Shown here: positions 1-13,100 of the stretch, in pieces
Numbering within the stretch: the first letter of the stretch is position 1
Layout of the letters: every line of letters starts with the position of its first letter
Assembly: GCA_013397845.1 (NCBI GenBank)
Contig: VZTG01006295.1
Span: 258,740-322,739 of the forward strand
From: Melanocharis versteri
Lineage: Eukaryota > Chordata > Aves > Passeriformes > Melanocharitidae
Direction: 5' to 3'
DNA length: 64,000 bases
Position numbers and translations under genes: made by a program
Notes under the pieces: generated by a model
Told to the model about the DNA's origin: nothing
What the model saw: the letters and a program-made list of their open reading frames with translations, nothing else
Databases searched by the model: none

Positions 1-769
1 CGGTGCTGCCGGCTGTGGCAGCACAGGCCATGCCTCCAGCAGTAAATGTCTCTAATGTGACCAAAGAGCCCAGTGTCAGTCCTCAAGCTGGTGGCGAGCA
101 GGGTGGGGGGCGCAGGAGGGGCAGGGGATGCTGTGGGGTCCCCTCTGGCGTCCCTGGTGGAGTGTCCCCACCTCTGTGGGGTCACTGCGTTCTCCCCACT
201 GAGCCTCTGCCCCTTCCTCAGGCTGCTGCCCTCTGCCCACATAGGGCCGGGGTGGCCGGGGGGGCACCGAGAGGCTCAGGGGGTCCCGCTGGATGGGGTC
301 CAGCCCCCGTTTCCCAGGGAATGGGGGTGGCCTGCCGGGAAGGGGACAGCAAGGGAGGGAACGAGTGTCCGCTTCTCCTGAAGGGTAAATGATTGCAGCT
401 GGCTCCAGGTCACGGTGGGACCGGGGAGACCCATGTGTGGCCGAGATGGGGGGCACGGGGAAGGGGGACAATCACGGGGGGTTATAGGGGGTTTGCAGCA
501 AGGGATTACGGGGTGTCAGAGAGGACCCTGAGGGGTCACAGAACTGAGCAACGCGGTTATGAGCGTCACGGGAAAATGGGGCTGGCACAGGAGGGGACGA
601 CATAGGTTATGGAAGGCCCAGGGGGTATAGGGGCCCCAGGAAGGGATTAGAGGTGTTTTGGGGTAGTCCCAGGGATGCTGTGGTTGCCTCGTGAGGAGTT
701 ATGGGAGTCACGGGTGAAGCTGCCAGGAGGGAATCGCGAGGGTCTTGGGGGGCTGTGAAGCTGCCAGGA
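1..769. other. G-rich upstream intergenic DNA, possibly with the last exon of an upstream gene
   Basis: From 380 on it is degenerate G-rich repeat-like sequence. The first 244 bases could be read as an exon end at 90, a GT-AG intron 91-221 with a good pyrimidine tract, and a short terminal exon ending in TAG at 242-244. In mammals CCDC183 lies just upstream of RABL6 on the same strand, but I cannot identify the peptide. An 18-bp direct repeat (714-731, 755-772) abuts an undetermined base at 774. Confidence 0.35.
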
Positions 770-1180
770 GGGCNGCCGGGCCCGCACACCTCTGCCCCGC
801 ATGGCTGGGCCGGCCCCGCCGCAGCCCTGAGCCGCCCCGTGCCTCCGCCGCGGCCGCCCGGCCCCTGAGCCCGCGCTTGGCCCGTTCCCCGGGGTGCAGG
901 TGTGGCGCCACGAAGATGTTCTCGGCCCTGAAGAAGCTGGTAGGCTCGGACCAGGCTGCGGTCCGCGACAAAAACATCCCTGCGGGGCTGCAGTCCATGA
1001 ACCAGGCGCTGCAGAGGAGGTTCGCCAAGGGAGTCCAGTATAACAGTAAGTCGGAGCGCTGGGCCGGGGGGCCTCGGCCAGCCCGGGGAGAGGCGGGGGG
1101 CCCCGTCTGGTGCCCCGTGGGGTGCCCGGGGACCGCAGAGGGGGTGGGAGTGCGCGTGCTTTCCTTGTGCAGATTGGTGC
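770..1180 (+). promoter_or_regulatory. RABL6: CpG-island promoter of RABL6
   Basis: A dense CpG, GC-rich block surrounds exon 1, including GCGGCCGC near 849. No TATA box is visible, as expected for a housekeeping gene. The transcription start cannot be fixed from sequence; it should lie somewhere between about 780 and 900. Confidence 0.75.
916..1045 (+). CDS. RABL6: RABL6 coding exon 1
   Basis: Encodes residues 1-43 plus the first base of codon 44. The ATG has A at -3, begins the conserved MFSALKKLVGSDQA N-terminus, and lies in the CpG island. The donor is aaca|gtaag. The segment precedes the GTPase fold and ends just before its first beta strand. Confidence 0.95.
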
Positions 1181-4100
1181 TTTTATCCGTGTTCGCTCAA
1201 AGCCAAGTTTGGAGTTAAATTTTGGAGCTCGTGGGAGGAGTAAGGGATGGGAAACTTTTATCTTTCGGTGCAGGACTCGGGAGCCGCGGTGCAGCAGCGT
1301 CCCTGAGCGCTGCCTGCCGGCTGTGGCACAGGAGAGAGTGCCTTGTATATCAGTTTGTGTCAGTTCAAGCATCAAGAGGGTAACTCCCCTGAGTGCGTAG
1401 GTGACCTTTCCTGCAGCCCAGGATAATGGCGTTTATAATTAAGCTCTAGTGGTTATATGGTAAGAGTCTATTAAAAAGCTCAGCCCTGCCGGGTTTTAAT
1501 AAAAGGTGGACGATGAATACCTCTGTGTGCCCTTGGTACATCATTTCATCCTGACTGTCTTTTCTGCAACTGATACGTTTGCTCTTTTCTCGGGGAGCAC
1601 TTTCAGAATTCTTTCAGTGTTGAGGCTTAGAGCTGCATTTTTCCCTTGGAGCTCAGTAAAGGTGATTTGTAATACAGTGTTTGAGGAGAGCACTGTAAGT
1701 ATGTGAAATACATCCCAAAGTAACAATTGTGAGGCAGGGACAGCAGTTTTTTCAGCCTGCTGAAAATAGAGCTGGTTCCAGAGAGTGCTGCAAGTACCAG
1801 CTCATCTGTGTGGATCCAGGCAGGCAGGAGAGGCAGATTGCAGAAGGCTGAGAGATTGGCAGGTGGGAAAAAGACTGATTTGTAAACATGGCACTGGATA
1901 ATTTCTGTGAAGGCACACGTGTTAGAGAAATAGAGCTTCATGGTCTGAAACAGAATGTGATGGAGAAGTTACACTTTGGGGTTTGGGGTGTTTTTTTCTT
2001 TCTTTAATATTATGGCTGTTGAGTGTGCTTTGGGACTGAGGTTTCGAAGTGCTGTGCTTTACTAGAGAGAGCATTTGGTGCCTTTATCTGTAGCACATCT
2101 GCAGATATGCCAGTACTGTTTAATTTATAAAATTAGTGTCTTAGCAAGCAGTCCTGAATGTGAACAGCAGCAGTGTGATTGTTGAGACTGGATTTCCAGT
2201 GAAAGATGGGAGTGAGGATGAAGGTGCTGCCTTGGAACACAGCACTCCATCCTTAAACATGTACTGGAGATCTGCTGGTCTCAGACTGTTGGTTTGTGCA
2301 GAGGCTTCGTGTGGCCACAGCCCAGAAGACCTGCGTGCTTCACGGGCAGCTGAGTGCCAGAGATCAGGTAGCTAATACCAGCTTGTGAATTATGTAAGAG
2401 CCAGGAGCTGACTTGTCAGACAGGGGAGGTTTGTGCTGCGGACAGAAGGGATCAGCTGCATCCTGCTGGCACAGGATAGGACCAGCTCTGCTCCGTGGTG
2501 ACTGCATCGTGCCAGACCTGTGGATGGGTACCTGCCTGCCATTTGTGCAAGGCCGAAAATGCCAACTGTAGCTTGGCTGCTTTTTGTCTCATTACTGAAA
2601 GCCTCAGGAAAGGTTTTTGGTTTGTGCTCTGTCTTACCATGATTTGCATTCTAGTTACTGCTTTATAGCTGAAATAAAACTGCAGCTTTCTGTCACTGTC
2701 TTAAGGCAAGGTTTCCAATCTCCATAGTAACTCTTCCCAGCATCACTGTTATATAATATTTATAGGAGATACAGGCTGGCTTACGAAAGGGCTTCCAGTT
2801 ACCCCCTGTAGCCATGACACTGGGGAGATGGGGAACGTTCCAGCGCGGTGAGGTGGTCTCAGTTGATGGTGGGCTGTGAAGGAATGTCATTACAAGGGCC
2901 ATTGCTCAGGAAGGGCAGAGCTGCAAATCCTGTGCATTGCCAATTCTCCTTTCTTGGCAAATTCCTGACATTCAGCAGAGGAGTGCAGGATGTGGTTTGG
3001 AGCCGCCGTTAGCACACAAAGATCTTTACAACTCCTCTGTTTCCCTGAAACTGCCTAAACCTAAACCAAAGGGCACTTTGATTTGTTTTACAGAAATGTG
3101 TCTTTGCTGCATAGACTGCTACATATCCTGAATGAAGCCTGTTTCCCTCCCAAAAATATATTTGGTGTGCTAAGAATACCTTGGGTTGTTCACTGATAAA
3201 GCAGGCTGGGACACAGGCTTTGTATCTGGCTCTGGGTGCCTCAGTGGGCTCAGAGCAGCCCCTGCTGCGGCAGCCCTGCAACTCTCAGGTATATTTTGTA
3301 ACAGACAACCCTGTGTTTGAGGTGATGCTGAAGGCTGTGAGGTGTTTTAATGGCACCGACAGTTACAGACCCTGGGCAGAATAGAGCACTAAGTTGAACC
3401 CAGATGATTTGTTTTGATGGTCCCTCTCCCACACAGTCAAGTTTTCAAAAGGTAGAGCATTGCAGGATGGGAAGGTTTAGATTTCTAATGAAATGATGAG
3501 AGCAGAAACCAGTACCAGCCTTTGGCAGCAATCATGTCCTTTGCTTGGGACATTCTATTGTAAAACAAAAGCATTTCCACTCTGCATTCCAGCACACACA
3601 CACTCTGTACCGTCTGCATGGAGCTGTGTGGTTTGCATGCAGTTAACACCAGAGTTTCCTGAGCAGTCAGAAAGCACAGTGCTGAAAATTATGTGGGTCT
3701 GTGCCATGTATGTCATGGCTGGAATGTTTATAAGGGATCATGATTCCAAGGGTGTGGAACCAGTCTTTGTGAAAACCTGCTCGTTTTCCTGCTTGGGATA
3801 CCCTGGATCAGGTGTGCTGTGTGGCTGTTCCGAGGGCTGTGCTGGCCCCATGAGGGAGGATGGCAAGAGCAAGTAGGCAGTAGTGCTTGTTTGAACAAAT
3901 TGCAAGACCAGTTGCAGAAGGTAATTTAGCACCAGGGTACTCAAATGTGACCGTTTATGTAAGGCAGTGGTGGGCAAACAATGGTTCTGGTTGGGTGTTC
4001 CCTGGGATTTGCTGATCAGGGGCAGGAACAAAAGACATAGAGGTGCCAAATGTTCATCCATTCTATTCCCCAGACATGGAACCCCTGCTCCATGATGCTT

Positions 4101-7100
4101 TACACATTGCATCCAGTGTGTCACTTGACAAACCCTGCTTCTGTGTGTGCCTGGAGCACAGGCTGAACAGTCACCGGTGCTGGGATAACAAAGGCAGTAG
4201 CTCCAAGAATTCCCTCCACTCCCTCTCCTTATTACTTTTTCTGCCTAACATAGTCCTTAAAAGACAAAACTCAACTAATACCATTTATCTTTTTAGTAAG
4301 CATTTTAGTCCTTACTTCTTTTGTGTTGCTTTAGAGTCATAGTTCCCAGACTCATTGTTAAGTATTTTCATTCAGCACGACTCCCAAAAGAAAGGCTTCT
4401 CCTCTTCCTGCCACTTCCCACCTTCTCTTGTTTACTCTTGTGGCTGACACAGGTGTTTGTGCAACACGTGCCAGCCCTCCTTTGCCTGCTGCTGGCCTGT
4501 GCCTGTGGGAAGTGTGCTTAGAGGGGTCTGCAGAGCAGGTGATGCTGCTTTTGGCAGCAGAAGAAGCTCAAAGCGTTTCAGTTCAAGTCCCAAAAACCTT
4601 AATGAGGTTAAGGTTATGACCCTCTCCGTGGGGTTATTAATTTGGGGATCTTTGCTGCAGAGTCCTGGAGGAATATGGGCAAAGCTGGGAATTCCTGGTT
4701 TCTAGTTCTGAGTTGGTCTCAGACCTGTTCTCTGGGCCTGTATCGTCACTGCTCTGCTTCCATTTCCCCATCTGGAGAATGGAAATCCCTCTGGTTTTCC
4801 TAATGCAGTGACAATATGAATGAAGTGATTTGTTTAGCTTTTTCCTTGCCTTCTGATCTATTCCCCATCCTTACCCTTCTTCCCGCAGATAATTCTTCTG
4901 TCTTTGCTACAAACCTCTGGCTGTTCGCAGTAAGTACTGATTTAACTTAAAATCAAAATAAGGCAACAGTTTTACTTGACAGCATTAACCTCGCCTGTAA
5001 TTACTGTTCCTCTTTCCACGTTCAGCCACAGCCCAGGCCTGTGATGCACCAGCGTGGCTGGGCTTGGAAGCTCACTCAGCTCTTCCCCACCTGGCAGCTG
5101 CCTGTCAGTGAGCACACCTGCCCTAGCCAAAGTCCCAAATACAGACTTTGCTTTGTTAAAAGCGATTTGTGTCACGTGCCTTCTTCCTATTCTGTTTTTA
5201 AAGACTTTTTCTTTCTTCAGGAAAAGAGTCAGTGAGAACTTGTGCACTGTGTAGGAGAAGAGAGATCCTAATGGAGAGTGCTGGAGCTGGAAGGGGCCCT
5301 TGGACCTGCTCAGACTGAGCGTGTGGTGCCACAAGCACCTTGCACTGATCAAAACGTGAGCTGATCAGGGCTCGGGGGGATTCCCTTGCGCTCCAACCGT
5401 GCCTCCCATGTGCTGCTCACACTGCTCGTTCAGCTGGGCACTGGAGCTAGAGAAAAAAACTGAAAATGGATAATTTTGAGGTTATTTCTCATCCAGTTCA
5501 GTTTCTTGATCCAGCTCCATGTTTAAGTGCATAAAAAATGGTGTTGGCATGAGGAAAGACCTGGGGGAGGTAAGGCTGTCCCTTTTGGGGAGAGCTCACA
5601 ACTGCATCATCTGGTAGTGATCCTGAAGATGCACCTTGAGAGCAGCCTGACTGTTTAAGGAAGGGTCTATTTGTCCTTTAAAACTCACTGTTTTAGTATC
5701 TCATGCTGCATTCTGGGGAGGGAGGATATGAATTTGAACATTTTATGGCAGGCAGTGAGAGCATTTGGAAAGGTTTGGTTTTGAAAGGGGCAAATTCTGC
5801 CTATGCCATGGACTTGCTTCATGATTCCAAAAAATCAAAGGGATGCTCTATCAATTATTTTACCAGCTGTAAGTAGGAAACAATCACACACAAGGTGACA
5901 GGAAATGCAGGAACTGGTTTGTTGTGTCTGCAGAGATGCTCTGGGACCTTTAAGTGAAGTCAGCCTATAAATACTGTGTTCATTTTTGCCTTTATTATCC
6001 TGATGTGGTGTTAATAAGTAATTTTGAAAAAGAATAAACAGCTCTGAAAAAGAATAAAGCTCTGTGTACAGCAGCAAAAGCACAGTGGAACTCCAGCAAT
6101 AGACAGAATTCCTCCACAGACTTTGTGTATGTTTTAACTTCAAGTTGACCTCTTCAGCTCCTCTCTGAAATGCCTGCAGCAGCTCCTGAACTGCAGCAGA
6201 AGGCAGCCTTCTGTCTCAGATCTCCTTGCCCAAATGATGATGCACAACCTAATGCTAATCACCTGACTGCCATTAGATGTCTGTGAGGTGGCCCATTTTC
6301 CAGGGGATCATAGCTCCAAATCAAAACAGAAGAATAAGAATTCAGTTTAGACCAGCTTATGTTTTCCGGTAGCCATGTAGTTGCCAGTAAAAACAAAGGT
6401 GGCATTTAAAAAAAAATTTCCACAATGTAACAGAAAATTTAGAAAATAATAGGTAGTGTTTTCAGAAAGAACGAGATTAACATTTGAATTGACTCTGGAA
6501 AGTTCATGATATTGATTGTTACAATTTTTGATATCTTGGACACTCACTTTCCTTGGAAGAGTTTGAATGAATTTCTGTCTAAACTGAAGCAAGCAGCTCA
6601 AGGGCCTGGTGACAGGAGGTTGTAGCCCAGTGAGGGTCAGGCTCCTCTACCGAGTAACGAGGGGGAACAACCTCAAGCTGTGCGTGGGAAGGTTTAGATT
6701 GGCTGTTAGGGAAAATTTCTTTGCAGAAAGGGCTGTCCAGCCTAGGCTGCTCAGGGCAGTGGTGGAGTCCCCGTCCTTGGAGGGATTTAAAAACTGTGTG
6801 GCTGTGGCACCTGGGGACCTGGTTTACTGGTGGCCTTGGTAGGGCTGAGGGAGTGTTGGAATAGTTGATCTTAAAGGTCCTTTCCAACCTAGATCATTTT
6901 GTGATTCTGTTCTCTCAAGGCATGACAAGTGTTTGAAGAGAAAGGGAAGGGACAGGGGAGGTAATGGAAGGAAAAGTCTGGCAGAAAAGGCCAGCAAGGG
7001 CATAGGGTATGACAAAGTGGGAGTAAGGGCCGGGGAGAGGTAGAGAAGGCAGGAGGATGTCGCAAATGTGTGATTTAGATCACTTAAAGAATGAGCAGCA

Positions 7101-10100
7101 GCTGTACGAGCAAAAGTGGTCTAGATATGGTATTGTTCAAGTGTGACTTGACAAGGGTCGATGGCAAAGTTCACTTTGTTACTGACCACATGCGTGAAAC
7201 ACCCCAAGGAAAATGGAGTTAGAATTGAGGTGGAATGAGTGACACAGACCCGCCTCTTGCATTATGAGGCTCAGATGAAACCCCCTTTCTAAACTCCTGA
7301 TGGAGCTTAGGTGCACCTGGGTCCAGTCTTAGTCTCAGACTTGAACTTGGACAGTTTATGTCTAATGGAATTATCTATACAGAGTATCAATTTCATCAGT
7401 ATTACCTCCACATGCCATCAGTCCCTTACTGAGGATCTGTTGGGCAAGGAGGGTTCTCTTATTCCCAGGTAAAGGACCTCAGACCTAGAGAGGTGTTCCA
7501 GTTGAAGGGGAGACTCACTGGCAGGCAGTCCAGCCACAGTTTAGAAAGAGCTCGGATTAGACTCCAAATCTATCGGGGTAAAAGGTCTCCGCCTCGAGGA
7601 GAAGCTTAAGAGGTGTCCCAGCTTCAGGGGACGTCCCCACCGTGCAGCTGCACTGCCCGGCATGGCGAGCTCAGGGAAGGCTCACCCTAGCGATCGTGTT
7701 GGTGGGATAACATGGGGGCTCATAGTCTGATTGCATTCAATGGGAAGGGTGTGCAGGAGGCTCCTTGTACCCACATCTTTTTTATTCCTTGATAAACGAG
7801 TCTTGGAAAAGCTGCCTGGTATTAATCCATGTGTTTAATCCATGATTGGTGTGGTGTTCTAAGCTCAGGTGCACCAGTGCTGGCTGTGTCACTGCTCCTC
7901 TCTTCCGTAGAGGAATTCTTGGTCCAGCTATGGCTCAGGCCTTTGCTTCCTTTAAAGCCTGAACCAAACTGCTGCTGGTTTGCTTAAGGAGTCGAGTGTG
8001 TCCATCACAGAGCAGAGGCTCAGCTGTCTGGAGTTGTGCAGATTCTGAAGATTCAACCTTGCTGTTGGTTCGTTTTGCTGAGCTAGTGTGAGTTACTGAA
8101 TAAACACTGATTTAAATGACTGAGGCTCATATTTTCTAACGAACCCCATCGTGCCTGTGTAGTATGGGAGGACTAATTGCATCTGAATAATGCTTGCAAA
8201 AGGCTTTTCACAGCATTCTTCAAATTGTGTTTAGTCACTTTATTTATGTTTGCTCTTTTCTCCAGTGAAAATTGTCATCCGAGGAGACAGGAACACTGGC
8301 AAAACCACACTCTGGCACCGACTGCAGGGGAAGAAATTTATTGAGGAATATATTCCAACTCAGGAGATCCAAGTCACCAGCATCCACTGGAATTACAAAA
8401 GTAAGATGGAAGAGGGTGGAGGGTGTGACAGTCATGGGATGGTACCTTGGGGGAGGAAATTCCACCACAGCCTCATTTGTTTCTTTCTTCTCTGTCTGCT
8501 TGAGAGACAAAATGGTCTCTCAACACTCTTTTAAATTTATTATTCATAGTCTCTTAGTCACGTTTTTAATTTTGTCAGAAGTTCTATATTATAAGTGTTA
8601 AAGAATATGTCTGTGGAAGCCACAGTTCAAGGGAAGTGTTTAATAGGTGGTCTAGAACATTTGAAATATTTGTAATATGCTTTACATGTTAAGGAGCAGG
8701 GGTTATTGTAGAAATCTGTCTCTGAGGCCCACTCTGCTTTGGGTGTTACTGTGTAGCCTAGAAGTGGATACATGGTGGAAACTGGATTTCACTGATGAAA
8801 ATATAAAGAGCATCTGGTGACTGGGGAAGATGATGTTTCAAAAACTATTGTAGTACTATTAGCTCTAGGCTGACTTACTGAAGCACAGAAGTGCCAGTGC
8901 CTCTTTTAAGTTCTTGCTGAGTGATCAGATGTGGTTTTTAATTTTTATTTTCCTGGTTGCAAGTGGCTGTGAAAGCCCTGCGTCCCACCTGGAGAAGACA
9001 CTGCAGGCACTGAAGTTGCATAAGGCTGTGATTCAACAGTACATTCAGTCCAGCTTTCAGGTTGCTGATCGAGAATGCCACAGCCTTGTGGGATGAACTC
9101 CTGATTCAGTAGGAAAGTGCTCTGTAGGACTCAGTATGCTGTACAAAAAAGGTCAGCAGTTGTTTGTCATTATCAGACATTGTACATCTACCTCACTCTG
9201 GTCTTCTGTTGGATCAGGTACTGCCCAACTCCTCCCAGCTGGGAGAACAGCCTGTGCAGTGGGGTGAGCACCAAACGGAGTGCCATGTCTGATTCACCAC
9301 CAAATTTGTATTGCCTGGTGATACCATGATGCCCAAGTCTCGTGATAATGCTCATGAAGCCATCGTATTTGTTCACTAGCAGATCTGCTGTGGTCACACA
9401 GAGGTGTTTCACATCTGCAGCCAAACCTCTGGCATGGTGTATGTTAGCTGTGACATCCTTCCCCTCACTCCTCTTCCTCTCTCAGGATGTCAGCACATCA
9501 GTTACTGAGGAATGAACGCAGAGCTTACAAGTTGGATGATGGAAACTATCTCCAAAATCAAATTTGAATGCTTCAGACTAAACAGACTTAGATCAGAGTA
9601 AGAAATAAAATTCCTCTTTCCTAGATATCCAAGTGTAAAGAATGCACTGAGTGTTAATTGTGGGTTTCTGCAGTATCATGGGTTAAAGCATCAGAGTTGG
9701 GTTTCCTCTCTGAATGGGTGCAGGTAACACAACACTGGTGGTGGGTACAGCTTGGGACTCTGGCATTAATTCTAGGAAGCTTATTAATGTCTAACTATAT
9801 CCATGAACAGGTACAAAATGTGTACATGCAGAAAGGTGTTTGGAGGAAGATCCAGTCACTTCACCTCTGTCTGCATTTCTTTTCCTGGGCCGAGGGTCAG
9901 GCGCTGCTTTTTCAACACTGATGCAGTCCTAGGGTAGAAGACACCTACACCTGAGGCTGGCTTTGCTGTGTGCTGAGACCCACTGGTGTATAGGTTATTT
10001 CTAGGGCCCACTTCAAACCTTGGTGTGCTGCATTTCAGTAGAGCTCCCTGGCCTGAGCTGACAGCAGTGCGTGCAGATGCTGATGGGCTTTTCTCAAGGT

Positions 10101-13100
10101 GAAATGTTGCTGACCTTGTCAAACTACCTGCAAGGCTGTACCTGAAACTGTGCCTTTCGTTTGTGTTTCTTTTACATTGTAAGACACTGTACTATTGTTT
10201 TAGTAATAATTCCCACTAATATAGGAAATTTTCCATTGGCCTTCTTAAAATACGTTTCAAATAGTAACCCCAGTTTTAAAGACATTTTAAAGTCTGTTTC
10301 CTGCTATGAGAAATTTCCATCCAAGGCTGGTGATGTGGGCCCTCAGAGTACTTGGTTCAGGTCTAAATTCTGCCCTGTTGGCCACGTTAATCTGTAGAGG
10401 AAAAATAAATTTGTTTTTCCTGTGTTCATGCCCTCAAGCTACCTTGAATAAACATTATGAGGTAGTTGGCGGCAAATATTTACAGATATTAATTAAATCG
10501 CTGTCAAATACTGAAGGATTCTTACATTGCCTGGTCTTAGAAGAATTCCATTTTAGATGCAAAATGTAGCACCTGCAGAAATTTTATACCGGAGGAATTA
10601 ATAAAGATAGCAGAATCTGAGTTACTTCTTGATTCAGAATGAACAAAGTTGCTTTTCTGTGCCAGTTATAATGGGTATTTGTAATTTTTGTGTCCAAGCA
10701 AGGAATTACCATTCCTGACCCTAAGGAACGCTTTTTTGGATTACGCTAGTCACCAATTTTATTCTCTGTTTGGAAGCCTCAGAAAGGGAGTATGAAATAA
10801 GAATTGACAAATAGTTTTGCTTACATCCTTTGAATGCCTGAGGGATGGGAGTGAGGGATGGCAGAGTTGCTTTGCACTGTTGGATTTGTGATCCAGAGCA
10901 TAGGAAGTGAATCCTGTCATTGAATGAGGGTAAAAAATGTCTGAGGGTCTGTGAGTTCCTGGTGATGAACCCACCCACAAGGTGATGATTCTTATTTTTA
11001 AATGAGCTTTCTTGCAATTGGAGCCTTCTCCTGGCTCTCCATAATCTTCTGGCAAAGCAGTGTTCAGTGTGCCACTGGCCATGGAGTATCTGGTCAAATA
11101 GCAGCTCAGGACAGATCTTTGGAGTGCTTTGATTCGTGGTTTGTGCTAATCCAAGTTAGGAAGTTGCAAGGATAAACTGGCGTTCTTTTTGCTGCCACAG
11201 AGCTGCTTCGAGTGAGATGCTGCTGGGTATGAGTCACACACCAAAGCCAATGCAGCAGCACTAAAGCAATTATCCTCTTGCATGATCAGGATAATCAGGA
11301 ATGACAGTAGTGATGAAAAGGAAGAACTTCCTGTCTGTGAGCTAGCAGGAGCACATGAAAATATGGTTTTCCTGGGTCTCGTGCAGTCATTTTCTTTGAG
11401 AAATTGTGCCCTTCCTCTCAGCCAGAAGGGCGTAAAGCAGGTCTGTGGGGTCAGGGGGTTCAGCTCCCCAGCTGCTAGGACTGTTGCTGCTCAGCAGGGT
11501 GTCAGTTCTGTGGGAATCACTCAGCAGGCCAACACATCCTAACTTAGGGTGTGTTTGGCTACTGGGAAGGAGATTGAGAGCTCAGGAGCAAAGTGCCAGT
11601 GCTAGGCCCCAGGTCTTCCCAAGGGTGAGCCTTGTCACCGCAAGGGCTCACTTCTCTGAACTGTTAGTTCAGAGACTTCACATGGCGCTTCTGGAAAGAA
11701 CATGCTGCTTCACATGGCACTTCTGGAAAGAGCAAGCAGCCTCCTGGGCTCCTCCTGAGCCCATGCAAAACCTGGGGAAGGCAAATATCTCCTACCCTTT
11801 TGCAGCAACCCTTGATTGTGGAAAGGCACCAGGATTGCCTTGCCAAGTGCAGGGCAGGAATCGGGGACAGACCTCCAGTAGCTGATCTGTGTCCCAGCAC
11901 CTGCAGGGACACAGGGAGAGCTCCTGCAGTGCCAGTGCCTGGGGGAGGAGCTGGCTCAGCTGGCTGCCAGGTGAGTGATTCATAGGTTGGACTTTAGCCT
12001 ACCTGGTTTGATTATCTATAGAAATATTCAGGCACCGAGTTAATTAGTGGGGTTTAGTGGTTTGAGCAGAAGTATTTGGGCTGCGGGTGCTGTACTCCCA
12101 TGTGCTTTCAGTCCTGCGAGGCACTGCCTGGGCTGACCCAGGGGGAGTCTCCTGTTCATCCAGTGCCCCTGCCCAGCTGGCACATGGGAAGATAAGCAGG
12201 AATTACTGTGAGGAAAACAGAGGCTGTTTTTGCTTCATTCATAAATGTAAAAAAGGGTCTTTCTCCAGAAGCAAAGTATCAAAGTTTTCCTTTATTCATA
12301 CTCTGTACAATATTTTGAAACATATAATTAAGCCAAGAATGAGTTCTGTATAGGAAATGCTTCCTGGTTTGATAATGACATTTAGATAAACTCTCATGCC
12401 ATCCTATGATATTATTTTCTACTCTGAGGTATTGTCCTCCTGCTCAAAGTACAAGCTTTTGCTTCAAAGCCTGTAACGTTTCCAAAAAGCAGCTGTTTTT
12501 TGGAACAACTTCCTGAAAACCGGACTGCTTATTTGGATTCTGTAGAAACATTGAACCGGAGCTGCTCATCCTTCATGCCACCTGAACGTGAAGTAGCTGC
12601 CTGTGGGTACCAGCAGTCACTGGAGTTAGAATTCTGCAGTCTTGCTTCAGATTTTAGCAACTCGGATAGATGTTGCTGGTTATAATTTATTGATGCTGCA
12701 GCTCGACAGGAAGCAAAATTGCTAGTGAGACCTTATTTTTCACAAAATGCACCTGGAAATGTGCAGAAAGAACGGGTTTCTGTAGCTGCAGGTCTGTCTG
12801 CACTGGCTGTCATGTTTACATGGAAATGCCGTGATTGATCTTTCTTTAAAGTGTGTATTCCTTTTGCCAGTTGTATGCCTTGTTTATAAACCAGACTTTT
12901 TCCTCAAAATTAGATTTTTATCTTTTTTGAAAGGCTTTATATGTTATGGAAAGAACCTACACAAAATACTTATAATGTGCTTCAAACCTGCCATGAACCA
13001 GCATGGAAATCCAGCCATCACTTACGTGACTAAGAATATTTATGAAGTTCTTTAGATAGCATGGTTTTGGTGGACATCTGGGACCTTCAGCAGCTCACTG

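Larger units (their letters stand above)
1046..8265 (+). other. RABL6: RABL6 intron 1 (7.2 kb)
   Basis: No exon-like sequence with conserved coding content was found. It holds one CR1 3' end (6575-6912) and an atypical CpG-bearing block (about 7050-7740) that may be an old LTR. The rest is unremarkable. Confidence 0.85.

Noticed and set aside
647..1375. 242-codon minus-strand open frame over the RABL6 promoter
   Set aside because: It spans the CpG island and exon 1 in antisense, contains an N, and shows no recognisable domain; GC-rich composition explains its length.
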